DNA of 64,000 nucleotides from Chitinophagaceae bacterium (GCA_016717285.1 JADKFU010000001.1:124001-188000); one strand, 5' to 3'. Shown: positions 43,356 to 52,821, numbered from the stretch's first letter. A program made the numbers and translations. The notes: generated from the sequence alone by a model not told the origin.

Positions 43356-44708
43356 ATGTTCAAAAAAAACAGGGTACTTTATATTTTAATTGCAATTGCT
43401 GTCATACTGGTGATTGTGTTGCTTGTTGGAAAAAAACAAGGATGGATAGGTGGTTCGAAAGGAACAGAAGTTAGTGTGGAAACAGTATCGCACAAGGAGA
43501 TTACAGAACGTGTTTCAGCAAGCGGAAAAATTTATCCGGAACTGGATGTAAAATTAAGTCCGGATGTATCAGGCGAGGTGACTGAATTGTATATTAAGGA
43601 AGGTGATTCAGTAAAAGCAGGCATGGTGCTGGCGAAAATCAAACCCGATATCTACCAGGCAATTCTTGACCGTTCGGTTGCGGCGTTGAATACTTCCAAA
43701 TCCAATTCATTGCAATCGCAGGCAGCGCTGATTCAGGTAACTGCTGAGCTCGAGCGGTCTGAAAAAAATTATAACCGTAACAAGGACCTGCACAACCAAA
43801 AAGTAATTTCTGATGCTGATTTTGAAAATATTGAAGCCGCTTACAAAGCCGCGAAGGCAAATTATGATGGTGCATTAATGACAGTTAAAGCAGCGGATTA
43901 CAGTGTACAAAGTGCTCAGGCGAGTGTTAAGGAAGCAACGGAAGATTTGCGCAAAACAACTATTTACGCCCCCATCAATGGCATAGTATCACAACTGAAT
44001 ATTGAGAAAGGTGAACGTGTGCTGGGTACTACGCAAATGCAGGGCACCGACATGATGCACATTTCTGATCTCAACGCTATTGAAGCAAGGGTGGATGTAA
44101 GTGAAAATGATGTGCTGCGTGTGCAGCTCGGTGATACCTCGGAAATTGAACTGGATGCTTATCCTGATAAGAAGTTCAAGGGCGTGGTAAAGCAGATTGC
44201 CAATTCAGCAAAAAGTACGCTTACCGGTCAATCAGAACAGGTAACCAATTTTGAAGTGAAGATTTTGCTGGTTAAAGATTCTTATAAAGAACTGATTGGT
44301 GCTGATGGGAAAAAATTTCCATTTCTTCCCGGCATGTCTGCATCGGTGGCGATCCTGACTAATAAAGTGACCAATGTGATCGCTGTTCCCATTCAGGCAG
44401 TTACTACCAGGGAAGAAACCGAAGATACATTAGCTGCTCAATCAAAAACGGGCTCTGATTTTAAGAATACAAAGAAGGATGCAGTCAAGCAGCAAGAAGT
44501 TGTGTTTGTAATTAAGAATGGTATCGCAAATACTGTGGCGGTGAAGACCGGTATTCAGGATGACGAATTTATTGAAATTAAGTCGGGGCTCAAAGGTGAT
44601 GAGCAGGTGATTACCGCACCTTTCAGTGCGATTTCCCGCCTATTGAAAAATGGTGACGTGGTGAAAGTGGTTGACAAAGACAAGCTCTTTAATACAGAGG
44701 CAAAATAA
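43356..44708 (+). CDS. HlyD/MacA-type periplasmic adaptor subunit
   Basis: A 450-residue membrane-fusion protein. One N-terminal membrane anchor (VLYILIAIAVILVIVLLVG, about 5-25), a lipoyl/barrel-sandwich half (VSASGKIYPELDVKLSPDVSGEV, KEGDSVKAGMVLAKI), a helical hairpin with Ala/Gln/Lys-rich coiled coil (about 100-200) and the second half (TIYAPINGIVSQLNIEKGERV) are visible, followed by beta-barrel and membrane-proximal domains. It links TolC to an inner-membrane transporter. Such genes are usually followed by macB-type ABC genes; here the next gene is gpsA, so the pump must be encoded elsewhere or has been lost. Confidence 0.88.
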   Translation: MFKKNRVLYILIAIAVILVIVLLVGKKQGWIGGSKGTEVSVETVSHKEITERVSASGKIYPELDVKLSPDVSGEVTELYIKEGDSVKAGMVLAKIKPDIYQAILDRSVAALNTSKSNSLQSQAALIQVTAELERSEKNYNRNKDLHNQKVISDADFENIEAAYKAAKANYDGALMTVKAADYSVQSAQASVKEATEDLRKTTIYAPINGIVSQLNIEKGERVLGTTQMQGTDMMHISDLNAIEARVDVSENDVLRVQLGDTSEIELDAYPDKKFKGVVKQIANSAKSTLTGQSEQVTNFEVKILLVKDSYKELIGADGKKFPFLPGMSASVAILTNKVTNVIAVPIQAVTTREETEDTLAAQSKTGSDFKNTKKDAVKQQEVVFVIKNGIANTVAVKTGIQDDEFIEIKSGLKGDEQVITAPFSAISRLLKNGDVVKVVDKDKLFNTEAK

Positions 44709-44846
44709 GGAATGCCTGCCCGGCACTGTTCAATGGAGCTGCTGGCAGCATTCGTAGTGCTACAATCCAAAGGAAGGGTTGTTTTTTTCTTGCTGAACAG
44801 CCGGTATGCTTACTTCAGCTTTTTGTCTTTCAGTTAACTTTCCATC

Positions 44847-45842
44847 ATGACCTCCCAAAAAATAAGTATGATAGGTGGCGGAAGTTGGGCCACAGCACTC
44901 ACCAAGGTGTTGAATGAAAATGAACAGGTCGTTCATTGGTGGTTACGTGATGCAGCTTCGGTTGAAAATCTGTGCACACGGTTCAACAACCCGAATTATC
45001 TGAGTTCAGTAGATTTTAATCCCGGATACATTCTTCCCGATGTGGATTTAAAAAAAACGGTTTCCGCAGGAGAGATTATTTTCCTTGCAGTACCGGCTGC
45101 TTTTTTAAAAACAGCGTTACAACCGCTTTCTCCCATAGACTTTAAGCACAAGATCATTGTGTCTGCCATTAAAGGCATGATTCCGGGCGATAATCTTTTG
45201 ATTGCTGATTTCATGCATAAATATTTTGAAGTGCCACTTGAAAATTCGGTGATCATTAGCGGACCTTGTCATGCGGAAGAAGTAGCCTTGGAAAAACTCA
45301 GCTATCTCACACTGGCGAGTCAGCGAAGTGAGCATGCAGCATTGGTATGTGAATTACTTCGCTGCAGTTATGTTCGCTGTACGCCTTCAGATGATATTTA
45401 CGGTACGGAATATGGCGCCGTGCTGAAAAATATTTATGCACTGGCGGCTGGCATCTGCCATGGACTTGGCTATGGAGATAATTTTCAGGCCGTGCTGATT
45501 TCAAATGCTATTGAAGAGATGGAGCGTTTTGTAAAAGCGGTGCATCCGATTACGCGCGACATCAAAGATTCCGCTTATCTCGGAGATTTAATGGTGACTG
45601 CCTATTCACAATTCAGCCGCAACAGAACATTTGGCAACATGATTGGCAAAGGATATTCTGTGAAAGCAGCTTTACTTGAAATGAATATGATTGCTGAAGG
45701 CTATAATGCAGCCAAATGTATTCATGAAGTGAACAAACAATTTATGGTGAACCTGTTGATCTGTGAAGCAACGTACCGGATTTTATATGAAAGTGCGGAT
45801 GCCAGGGAAGCTATGGTAAAAGTGAGTGAAGGGTTGAGTTGA
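44847..45842 (+). CDS. gpsA: NAD(P)H-dependent glycerol-3-phosphate dehydrogenase
   Basis: A 331-residue enzyme reducing dihydroxyacetone phosphate to sn-glycerol-3-phosphate for phospholipid synthesis. The nucleotide-binding motif MIGGGSWATALTKVL is at the N-terminus, with FLAVPAAFL, SAIKGM, SGPCHAEEVA and the substrate loop EYGAVLKNIYALAAGI containing the catalytic Lys. The C-terminal helical domain is complete. The start ATG at 44847 lies about 140 bases after the adaptor gene, so it may have its own promoter, which I could not identify. Its stop is 11 bases from the convergent next gene. Confidence 0.95.
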   Translation: MTSQKISMIGGGSWATALTKVLNENEQVVHWWLRDAASVENLCTRFNNPNYLSSVDFNPGYILPDVDLKKTVSAGEIIFLAVPAAFLKTALQPLSPIDFKHKIIVSAIKGMIPGDNLLIADFMHKYFEVPLENSVIISGPCHAEEVALEKLSYLTLASQRSEHAALVCELLRCSYVRCTPSDDIYGTEYGAVLKNIYALAAGICHGLGYGDNFQAVLISNAIEEMERFVKAVHPITRDIKDSAYLGDLMVTAYSQFSRNRTFGNMIGKGYSVKAALLEMNMIAEGYNAAKCIHEVNKQFMVNLLICEATYRILYESADAREAMVKVSEGLS

Positions 45843-45853
45843 GCTGTGTAATT

Positions 45854-48022
45854 TCACTTTTGGCAAATAATTTTTTGAGTGGAAGAAATTCCATCTACAG
45901 TAAGATTCATCAAGTAAATTCCTTCTCCAATTCCAGTCAAAGAATATTGATGTTTTCCGGCGGATTGATTTTGATTCTGTAAAATAGTTTTCACTTTTTG
46001 TCCGAGAAGGTTAAATACCTCAAGGGTAATGTCTGCATTCTTTTCGAGAAATATACAGACAGTGGTGGATTGTTGAAATGGGTTGGGAAAAACTTTCAAG
46101 TTGAATTTTTTGATAGCAGGCATACCATTATCTACACTCACGATTCCTCCTTCTTGAAACTCAGACAATCCGTTCTCTGTGCCCATCCATAAATTCCCTG
46201 AATTATCTTTGGCAACAGCGTAAACATGGTTACCTCCCAAACCCGAATTACTGATATCAAAAACATATTTTGACGAGTCATCAATTCTTATCAAACCACT
46301 ATAAGTTCCCATCCACTTTACGTCATTTGCATCAATAAGAATATTCAATGCATTGTATGCTGAAAAACCATTAGGGTTCAGGATAAATTCCGTTCCGTCA
46401 AATTTGAATATGCCTGGAATAGAAGTAAACCACCAGTTGCCTTGCTGGTCACGGGCCATATGTGAAAGCCCGAAATCAAAATGTAAGCTGGTATCACCAA
46501 ATACATAGGTATCGAATTGTGAACCATTGAACTTAGTAATTTTGTTTTCGTGTTCAGCATTGTTATAGGGTTCTGCAAGCCACACGTTATTCTCTTCGTC
46601 AACTCCAATCAAACGTGAATCATCAGAAGGAATAGATGAATTAGTTGTATTAAATATTTTCCAGGTAGTGCCATCATATTCAACCAATCCAGGAACGCCG
46701 GAAACAAACTGCATCCAGACACCATTTCCATTATTTGCATACAAAGCGCTTATTGTTTCATTTGAAGGAATGTCTGAATTTGATTGATCGTAAAATGACC
46801 ATGCGTTAGACTGAATGGAAAACTGATCGAGACCGTAATTGGAAATATCATATAGCCAAAGATTGTCTTCGTCTCCAATGTCAAAAAGATTGAATGCCGG
46901 ACCCTGTCCGTTTGAGTTATTCGGATTGAAGTGTGACCAAATTTCTCCGTCGAATGAAATCAAGGATGATTCATTATCCATCCATATACTTTTAAGAGTG
47001 CTGGCTTTAACATTAAGAACATATCGGCTGTTTAACCCGGAGTTGGAAGTAATATGGTGAGTCCATATATTATTATTAAGCCGGTCGAGACCAGCGTCAG
47101 TTCCTATCCAAATATCATTATCATTTATTGTACTCACGGCGAGCACTGCATTACTGCTGATAGCTGAATTGGAGATGTCGTAAACTATCCAGTTGCCATT
47201 GCTAAATTCTAAAAGTCCGTGTTGAGATGCGATCCACTTCGAATCATTTTTATCAATAAAAAGCTGGTTGATCGTGCCTGTTACCGAAGAAGGAAAAGGA
47301 ATAACCTGAACCATTGCTCCATTGAAGAAAGATACCAGTTCCGTTTCTTCAGTGACATGATCGGTGGAACAGAACCAAAGCGTATCGTTGGAATCTATTG
47401 CAAGCCCTGAATAATTTCCATAAGGGATATTGGAGTTTAGAAAATTATAGGAAGTCATTGAATCACCTGTATATCCGAAATCCAAAATGGAATTTCCACC
47501 ACGATATAAACCCCATATATGTTGATCCGAAGTTATAGCAAGATTATCAATATTAATAAACCCGCTTGGGGAAAAATTCGTCCAGGTTGTTCCGTCGAAT
47601 TTTTGAAGATCGATACAACCAAACCACTTATTGTCATTGGAATCCACTGCAATGGACAGTACACAAACAAGATTGTAAGAGGTAAATTGTGTACCATCAA
47701 ACCTAGCAAGGTAACTATAATCACCATCAGTATTGCCCATCCACAAATCACCCTGATGATCCAAAGCAAGGGAGAAAACAGCATTATATGGAAGGCCTGA
47801 ATTTGCATGATTAAAGAAGGAGGTTTCGCCGGTATTCTTATTAATCTTTACCAGTCCTCCACCATATGTTGCCACCCAAACCGAACTGTCCTGTGCTGCT
47901 ATTGATGTTACATAGTTCCCATTCGTATAGTTAATCCATTCCGGATTTTGTGCGAATGAATTTGCGATAGTTATTAAGATAAGAGAAAAGAGAAAGAAGA
48001 CTGATCGTGAATATCTGTTCAT
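45854..48022 (-). CDS. secreted two-component-regulator-propeller-like protein with T9SS tail
   Basis: A 722-residue secreted protein: signal peptide (FFLFSLILITIANSFAQ), then many Reg_prop-like blades (NDKWFGCIDLQKFDGTTWTNF, DNDIWIGTDAGLDRLNNNIWTHH, NDVKWMGTYSGLIRIDDSS), the kind of propeller found as the sensor of hybrid kinases, here without a kinase. The C-terminus is a type A sorting domain (VFPNPFQQSTTVCIFLEK to the end). The last approximately 110 residues are nearly identical to a fragment encoded immediately upstream at 48034-48366, evidence of local duplication. Confidence 0.85.
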   Translation of the reverse strand: MNRYSRSVFFLFSLILITIANSFAQNPEWINYTNGNYVTSIAAQDSSVWVATYGGGLVKINKNTGETSFFNHANSGLPYNAVFSLALDHQGDLWMGNTDGDYSYLARFDGTQFTSYNLVCVLSIAVDSNDNKWFGCIDLQKFDGTTWTNFSPSGFINIDNLAITSDQHIWGLYRGGNSILDFGYTGDSMTSYNFLNSNIPYGNYSGLAIDSNDTLWFCSTDHVTEETELVSFFNGAMVQVIPFPSSVTGTINQLFIDKNDSKWIASQHGLLEFSNGNWIVYDISNSAISSNAVLAVSTINDNDIWIGTDAGLDRLNNNIWTHHITSNSGLNSRYVLNVKASTLKSIWMDNESSLISFDGEIWSHFNPNNSNGQGPAFNLFDIGDEDNLWLYDISNYGLDQFSIQSNAWSFYDQSNSDIPSNETISALYANNGNGVWMQFVSGVPGLVEYDGTTWKIFNTTNSSIPSDDSRLIGVDEENNVWLAEPYNNAEHENKITKFNGSQFDTYVFGDTSLHFDFGLSHMARDQQGNWWFTSIPGIFKFDGTEFILNPNGFSAYNALNILIDANDVKWMGTYSGLIRIDDSSKYVFDISNSGLGGNHVYAVAKDNSGNLWMGTENGLSEFQEGGIVSVDNGMPAIKKFNLKVFPNPFQQSTTVCIFLEKNADITLEVFNLLGQKVKTILQNQNQSAGKHQYSLTGIGEGIYLMNLTVDGISSTQKIICQK

Positions 48023-48033
48023 AGCATTCGTTT

Positions 48034-48366
48034 TTATTTTGCGTGAATTATTTTTTGCGCAGAAGAAATTTCATTCACCGTAAGTTTCACCAAATAAATT
48101 CCTTCACTGTTCCCACTGAATAAGTATTGATGTTTTCCCTCTGTTTGATTCTGATTCTGCAAAATGGTTTTTACTTTTTGTCCGAGAAGGTTAAATACCT
48201 CAAGGGTAACGTCTGCATTCTTTTCGAGAAATATACAGACAGTAGTGGATTGTTGAAATGGGTTGGGAAAAACTTTCAAGTTGAATTTTTTGATAGCAGG
48301 AATACTATTATCAACACTCACGATTCCTCCTTCTTGAAACTCGGACAATCCGTTCTCGGTGCCCAT
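48034..48366 (-). pseudogene. C-terminal fragment duplicated from the neighbouring T9SS propeller
   Basis: A 110-residue frame (MGTENGLSEFQEGGIVSVDN, then a sorting domain) almost identical to the end of the 45854-48022 protein. Homology continues upstream to NHVYAVAKDYSGNLW, where an in-frame TGA stops it at about 48415. There is no signal peptide, so it cannot be secreted. It is the right-hand part of a chimera with the truncated NHL lipoprotein upstream. Confidence 0.7.
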
Positions 48367-48620
48367 CCATAAATTACCGGAATAATCTTTGGCAACAGCA
48401 TAAACATGGTTATCTCATCTACAATAATTCCTTTTGGTCCCCAAAATTGTGCTTCAGAACCTGCCCCATTTGCAAATCCGAGTGAACCGTTGCCTCCAAG
48501 AGAACTAACTGTCACAAGGTGGTTTGGATTGGCAGCATGATCTTTATCACAGGCAGTAAAAGTTACTGCCCACATCCATAATAATACTATCATCCAATTT
48601 GAATATTTTTTAGCTTCCAT
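48318..48620 (-). pseudogene. truncated NHL-repeat lipoprotein fused out of frame to the T9SS fragment
   Basis: Starts MEAKKYSNWMIVLLWMWAVTFTAC (signal peptide and lipobox), then HLVTVSSLGGNGSLGFANGAGSEAQFWGPKGIIVDE, the standard start of NHL-repeat lipoproteins. After about 48413 the sequence switches to the neighbouring propeller gene in the wrong frame (ITMFMLLPKIIPVIYG), ending at 48318. The rest of the NHL domain is deleted. The frame can be extended to 48656 but the lipobox signal fixes ATG at 48620. Confidence 0.65.
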
Positions 48621-48908
48621 AATTATGTACGTATTTAATGGTGTTCCCGAATGCATTATTCAATTGATCTCCTTTCACAATAAAAATTCATATCCATCTT
48701 CATTTGTTAGAAGTTTTTATCATAATAACTACAAGGTTATGAATAGGTATTTTGCACAGTAAAAATGAAGTATTGATCAATGCGAGAATGCGGTCTTTTA
48801 ATGATCAAAGCATGAAAGAGGAAAAATAAATATAACAAATAAAGGTGGAATTGATGATTCTAAAAAAGGGATAGCCGCCATATTCATAATAGCAGCTATC
48901 CTGAAAAT
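48621..48908. other. intergenic, no gene recognised
   Basis: AT-rich sequence of about 290 bases between the truncated lipoprotein and the next gene's stop. No gene, clear terminator or repeat array. Confidence 0.4.
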
Positions 48909-49529
48909 TCAATTTGAACCGAAGAAATAATATTCAGCAGTGTATGGAATTTCTACCTGTTCACCTAAATGATCAGCGTCAGCGCCGGTGGTTGGTGCCA
49001 GTCCGCCCGCGGTGTTGATGCGTTGGATATAAGTAACTTCATTGAAATAGTTCGGATCGGAATTCGGCACTGCCTGAAGCAGCAACCAGGCAACAGCAGT
49101 TGCATCCTGAGTAATACCCTGCAATTTAACTCCAACTACAAACTCCCCATTCTTGCGTCCGGTGGTTACTTTCCATGTGGGGCCTATGTAATGAGTACCA
49201 ACCTGGTGGGTGAGTCCTGCATCTGAAAACAACGTGGCGGAAGGTGCTAAGAAAACCCAGAGATAAACATTGGGATCAGTAGTGCTTTGCTGAACCTGGT
49301 AGATTTGAACACCTGTTGCATATGCATGCCAGATCACCCTGTTTCCGGCAGGTACGGCAATAATTTCAGGTACGTCAGGTCCTTGTTTTAAGTCTACAGA
49401 AGTGGTGCTGCTAAATTCACTCTCTGAAGGAATAACATTTTCTTTTTGACAACTTGTAAATACAAGTGTGAAAAAGGTCATCAGCATTAAAGCGCCGAAG
49501 AGTTTTGTTTGATTGATTCGTCTTTTCAT
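48909..49529 (-). CDS. lipoprotein of unknown function with structured leader
   Basis: A 206-residue lipoprotein (LFGALMLMTFFTLVFTSC, Cys27), followed by a linker and a compact beta-rich domain (GNRVIWHAYATGVQIYQVQQ, VYLWVFLAPSATLFSD, VGTHYIGPTWKVTTGRKNG). The last part (AVPNSDPNYFNEVTYIQRINTAGGLAP) resembles DUF3455-type proteins, which also couple ATGVQIY-like and YIQRINT-like motifs; I am moderately confident of that link. Its signal peptide is similar to that of the next lipoprotein (49675-50673), and both have the same leader element just before the ATG. Confidence 0.75.
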   Translation of the reverse strand: MKRRINQTKLFGALMLMTFFTLVFTSCQKENVIPSESEFSSTTSVDLKQGPDVPEIIAVPAGNRVIWHAYATGVQIYQVQQSTTDPNVYLWVFLAPSATLFSDAGLTHQVGTHYIGPTWKVTTGRKNGEFVVGVKLQGITQDATAVAWLLLQAVPNSDPNYFNEVTYIQRINTAGGLAPTTGADADHLGEQVEIPYTAEYYFFGSN

Positions 49530-49550
49530 TTTTGATTTATGTTTAACTAT

Positions 49551-49590
49551 TTCGCCTACTCTGTTTAAGGATTTTCGGCTTTCTCCTTAA
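49551..49590 (-). promoter_or_regulatory. conserved 5' leader element, copy A
   Basis: On the minus strand: AAGGA-GAAAGCCGAAAA-TCCTT (possible stem-loop) followed by AAACAGAGTAGGC, 22 bases upstream of the lipoprotein ATG. Closest relative is copy B at 50699-50734. Confidence 0.6.
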
Positions 49591-49674
49591 TTGATTTAAT
49601 TAGTTGTTGTTTTTTTTAAGACATTTTTGCGTGCGAAGAAATCTTCATTCGTCACTTTCGAAATAGTCGAAATT

Positions 49675-50673
49675 TTATTTAATGGTTAATGGTAATGTTC
49701 CAGGCAGTTTCAACAAATTACCAGGGAGCAGTTGAATTCTTTTAGAAGGAATCGCTTGCGGTTTTTGGCCTGACCCATCGCAGGTAGATAAAGAGTTGTC
49801 AGTGAATGCAATTATTTCGGTAACACCATCTATATCGAACAAATGATTATTGGCTTTCGTAGCAAAACCTTCCTCATTGTATTCATAATCTGCCGAAATT
49901 GGATTGTAACCACCGTCGTATCCCCAGGTCCAGTCCAATGCATTGTTCCTGCTGAACATTCTGAAATAATCTGCAGGAAATACACCAGAATTGTATAAAA
50001 TATATTTTATCCATTTACTGCCGGTCATGAAATTGCGTTTATTGTCGTAGCTGAATGCTTCATTTTCAACATATCCGGGAAAAAAAACGGTACCACCATT
50101 TTGAGCTGTAATTGAAACCTTGGTTACATTCCCCTGCACGTCATATTCATAATTTTCAACACCATTGTATGCAGGAAATAGCAGGTTGTTCAGACTGAGC
50201 TTAGTCATTTCACCTTTCGCGTTGTATGAAAAACTGTCAATAGCAATTAACCCGTTATTAACAGGATAGGTGATACCGGGATAGTAATATTTCAGCACAG
50301 AAGGAAGCAAGCTTCTGCCACTGTAAAGAAAATCGAAGTGTACACCATCGGACCCGTAATTGGCGGTTCTCAATCTTCCCTTTGCATCGTATTTCATCGT
50401 TGCAGGAAATCCACCAAAACTCATTGAATCAGGATCACCATCTGCGTTATAATAAATGTCGAGGGAATAACCAAAGAGGTCATTGTCGGTATGTGTTACC
50501 AGGCAATGTGAGTTAGGATTAAGCTCCTTATCGGATCCGGTTGCAACAGCGGAAGTATTTAAAGTTTCAGGAGACAGATTTTGTTTTTGGCAACTGGTAA
50601 ATGCCAGTGTGAAAAGTGCGATCAGCATTAATGAACTGATAGTTTTGGTTTTAGTGATTCGTTGATTCATCAT
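49675..50673 (-). CDS. lipoprotein with YD/RHS-like beta-strand repeats
   Basis: A 332-residue lipoprotein (SSLMLIALFTLAFTSC, Cys28). The body has strand repeats such as YNADGDPDSMSFGGFPATMKY, YDAKGRLRTANYG, YNAKGEMTKLSLN, YDVQGNVTKVSI and YNEEGFATKANN, like the short YD-type repeats of Bacteroidota DUF4595-type lipoproteins. The function is unknown. Signal peptide and leader match the preceding lipoprotein, suggesting shared control. Start may be either of two adjacent ATGs. Confidence 0.75.
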   Translation of the reverse strand: MMNQRITKTKTISSLMLIALFTLAFTSCQKQNLSPETLNTSAVATGSDKELNPNSHCLVTHTDNDLFGYSLDIYYNADGDPDSMSFGGFPATMKYDAKGRLRTANYGSDGVHFDFLYSGRSLLPSVLKYYYPGITYPVNNGLIAIDSFSYNAKGEMTKLSLNNLLFPAYNGVENYEYDVQGNVTKVSITAQNGGTVFFPGYVENEAFSYDNKRNFMTGSKWIKYILYNSGVFPADYFRMFSRNNALDWTWGYDGGYNPISADYEYNEEGFATKANNHLFDIDGVTEIIAFTDNSLSTCDGSGQKPQAIPSKRIQLLPGNLLKLPGTLPLTIK

Positions 50674-50698
50674 TTTTTATTTTTTATTTAATTTGTTA

Positions 50699-50734
50699 GC
50701 CTACTCTGATGAGGATTTTCGGCTTCGTCCTTTA
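50699..50734 (-). promoter_or_regulatory. conserved 5' leader element, copy B
   Basis: On the minus strand: AAGGA-CGAAGCCGAAAA-TCCT then CATCAGAGTAGGC, 26 bases upstream of the lipoprotein ATG. Confidence 0.6.
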
Positions 50735-50819
50735 AAGAAATATTCTGAGATGTCTTTGACTTTGATTTTGAATGCTGAATAATGAGACACATTTTAAGGT
50801 CGCAATCAACTTCTTGTTT

Positions 50820-52082
50820 TTATTTATAAGAGTTGTCATTAACAGGTTTCATTTTTACCATATAGAAGTCTTCAAACCCGTTGTTTCGGATATAATTATC
50901 AGAAGTAAATCCTGCAGCGGCCATGATAAAGCTGCTATCCGGCATCTCGACAAATGCTTTTCCGGTTTCTTTCTTTCTGTCACCCAGTAGTGCCCAATCC
51001 ATCAATCGGTTCTGGAAAAATTTCATCATCACAGACCGTTGAGAAGCGGTACCGCCTAAGAAGTAACCACCGTCAATTGTTTCCAGAACGGTATTGGCTA
51101 CAAGATCCTGACCTTCATCAAACACAACAGTCTGCCATTCCATCACGCCTATGGCTGATATTTTAAGAAGCCAGCAATCAATATTTGATGACTGTTTAAA
51201 ACTGTAAAGCATTCCATCATTTGAATCAGTGATGGCTCCTATAAGGCAACCCTGATCGATAGTAAGTGAACAGGCAGTGATCACATCATCATTGGAACCG
51301 CCAATGGTTTTTTTCCATAGCACATTTCCTTCAGCATTCGTGCTAATGATCAATCCATTGGTTTTACGGTAATATCCTGCGGCTGCGTTTCCTTTGCTCG
51401 AGATGGTATTGCCACAGAGCATGTATCCATTATTGGATTTCATGGCGCCAATCAATCTGTCATTAGCGTCTCCTCCGAGATGTCTTGACCACAATACTGT
51501 CTGATCTGCATTTATTTTTAAAAGCCAAAAATCAGCGACGCCTTTTTTATCATTTTCATGACAGGCAACAGTTCCTGCTGCAACCAGACTTCCATCTGCA
51601 TTTTCAAAAACCGCGTTGAACTGATCGTTGCCCGGTGATCCGAAAAGTTTAGTCCATAGCAGCTTTCCATGTGAATCAACCTTTGCGATCAATCCATCTG
51701 AAAAGCCATGATTGGAAGAGAAATTTCCTTCACATGATTTCGTTTCACCTGCTATCACAAATCCACCATCCATTGTTTCGGTTATTCCGTAAGCGTAATC
51801 ATCTGCACTTCCTCCTACCGTAACCTGCCATTGCAAGTGACCTTCTCCATCCATTTTCAGAATCCACGCATCGGCTCCTCCATAATTTTTAGTTACATCT
51901 CCTTCGGAAGAAAAAGTGAATCCTGTGGCAACCAATCCACCATCGTGCGATTGAATGATAGCGGCGGGCTCATCATAGTCTGACCCTCCGAGTGCTTGTT
52001 GCCATTGAACGTTTGCGTTCTGACTGAAACAAGGATTATCAATAAAAAGGAAACTTACAAACATGATTATTATCCTGTGCAT
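50820..52082 (-). CDS. secreted propeller-like protein lacking a T9SS tail
   Basis: A 420-residue secreted protein: signal peptide MHRIIIMFVSFLFIDNPCFSQ, then six or seven repeats of the same family as the 29-37 kb propellers (VQWQQALGGSDYDEPAAIIQSHDGG, LQWQVTVGGSADDYAYGITETMDGG, VLWKKTIGGSNDDVITACS). Unlike those it ends shortly after the last blade (DFYMVKMKPVNDNSYK) with no sorting domain, so it is expected to stay periplasmic or be released. The open frame extends 53 codons upstream; the signal peptide fixes ATG 52082. Confidence 0.75.
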   Translation of the reverse strand: MHRIIIMFVSFLFIDNPCFSQNANVQWQQALGGSDYDEPAAIIQSHDGGLVATGFTFSSEGDVTKNYGGADAWILKMDGEGHLQWQVTVGGSADDYAYGITETMDGGFVIAGETKSCEGNFSSNHGFSDGLIAKVDSHGKLLWTKLFGSPGNDQFNAVFENADGSLVAAGTVACHENDKKGVADFWLLKINADQTVLWSRHLGGDANDRLIGAMKSNNGYMLCGNTISSKGNAAAGYYRKTNGLIISTNAEGNVLWKKTIGGSNDDVITACSLTIDQGCLIGAITDSNDGMLYSFKQSSNIDCWLLKISAIGVMEWQTVVFDEGQDLVANTVLETIDGGYFLGGTASQRSVMMKFFQNRLMDWALLGDRKKETGKAFVEMPDSSFIMAAAGFTSDNYIRNNGFEDFYMVKMKPVNDNSYK

Positions 52083-52242
52083 GATAAAAGGTGTCAGTAT
52101 TTTGCTTGAAAAAATGGACACCTCTGATAGTGTTGCTGCAGATAAAATGAGTTCCGGTAAAATGGTTGTCTGACTTTTCATGAGCTGTATATTTTGTTCA
52201 TCAAAAGTAGGTTGAGTAGTATGCCTGTCGCAACTACACATT

Positions 52243-52290
52243 GGGGTAGGGGAGAATTGAGAATTAGGAATTAAGAATTAGGAATTGGGG
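52243..52290. repeat. GAATTAGGAATTAA tandem repeat
   Basis: Units GAATTGA, GAATTAGGAATTAAGAATTAG in minus orientation relative to the array at 1926. It lies between the propeller gene and the Hpt gene. Confidence 0.75.
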
Positions 52291-52406
52291 AGCACTGAAT
52301 ATAAATAATAGCGATAAGTTGATAGGAGGATTATCAGCCATGAACCAGGATGTTACTGGGAATACAATCTAAACTCTAGACTTTAAACGCTATCAACCTA
52401 TTCAAC

Positions 52407-52778
52407 TCATAATTTTCCTGATAGCTTATTTACCGTCTCCACCAATTCTTTATGGATCTGAGCATATTTTTCAGAAAACTCTTTCATCCTCGATGGCAAG
52501 GAATCCTGTTCAATATTTTTTTCTGAAGCATCTTTGATAGCTCCTGCAAGCTGAGCAGTTGATTTGGCACCTATAAAATTAAGTTGCGATTTCAATGCAT
52601 GTGAGATGTTTCCAACTCCATTCCAATCATTCGCTTCAACTGATTTTTCAAGTGCAGCAATTTGTGGTGGAGTGTCTTCTAAAAAAATATGCAGGTACTT
52701 CAAAATAACTTCAGGACTTCCTTTAGCAATGGAAGTCACAAATGATAAGTCAATAAGGCTATTAGCAGGAACAGGCAT
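52407..52778 (-). CDS. Hpt domain phosphotransfer protein
   Basis: A 123-residue single-domain histidine phosphotransfer protein. The phosphoacceptor His lies in ISHALKSQLNFIGA, about residue 60, inside a four-helix bundle. It accepts phosphate from a hybrid kinase receiver and passes it to a response regulator. The gene directly follows the TPR hybrid kinase (44 bases), so the two form a phosphorelay with the response regulator across the divergent promoter as a candidate endpoint. No membrane segment. Confidence 0.88.
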   Translation of the reverse strand: MPVPANSLIDLSFVTSIAKGSPEVILKYLHIFLEDTPPQIAALEKSVEANDWNGVGNISHALKSQLNFIGAKSTAQLAGAIKDASEKNIEQDSLPSRMKEFSEKYAQIHKELVETVNKLSGKL

Positions 52779-52821
52779 TTGAGCTCTTAATATCCAAATG
52801 CAAGTTAGAAATATTACAGTG

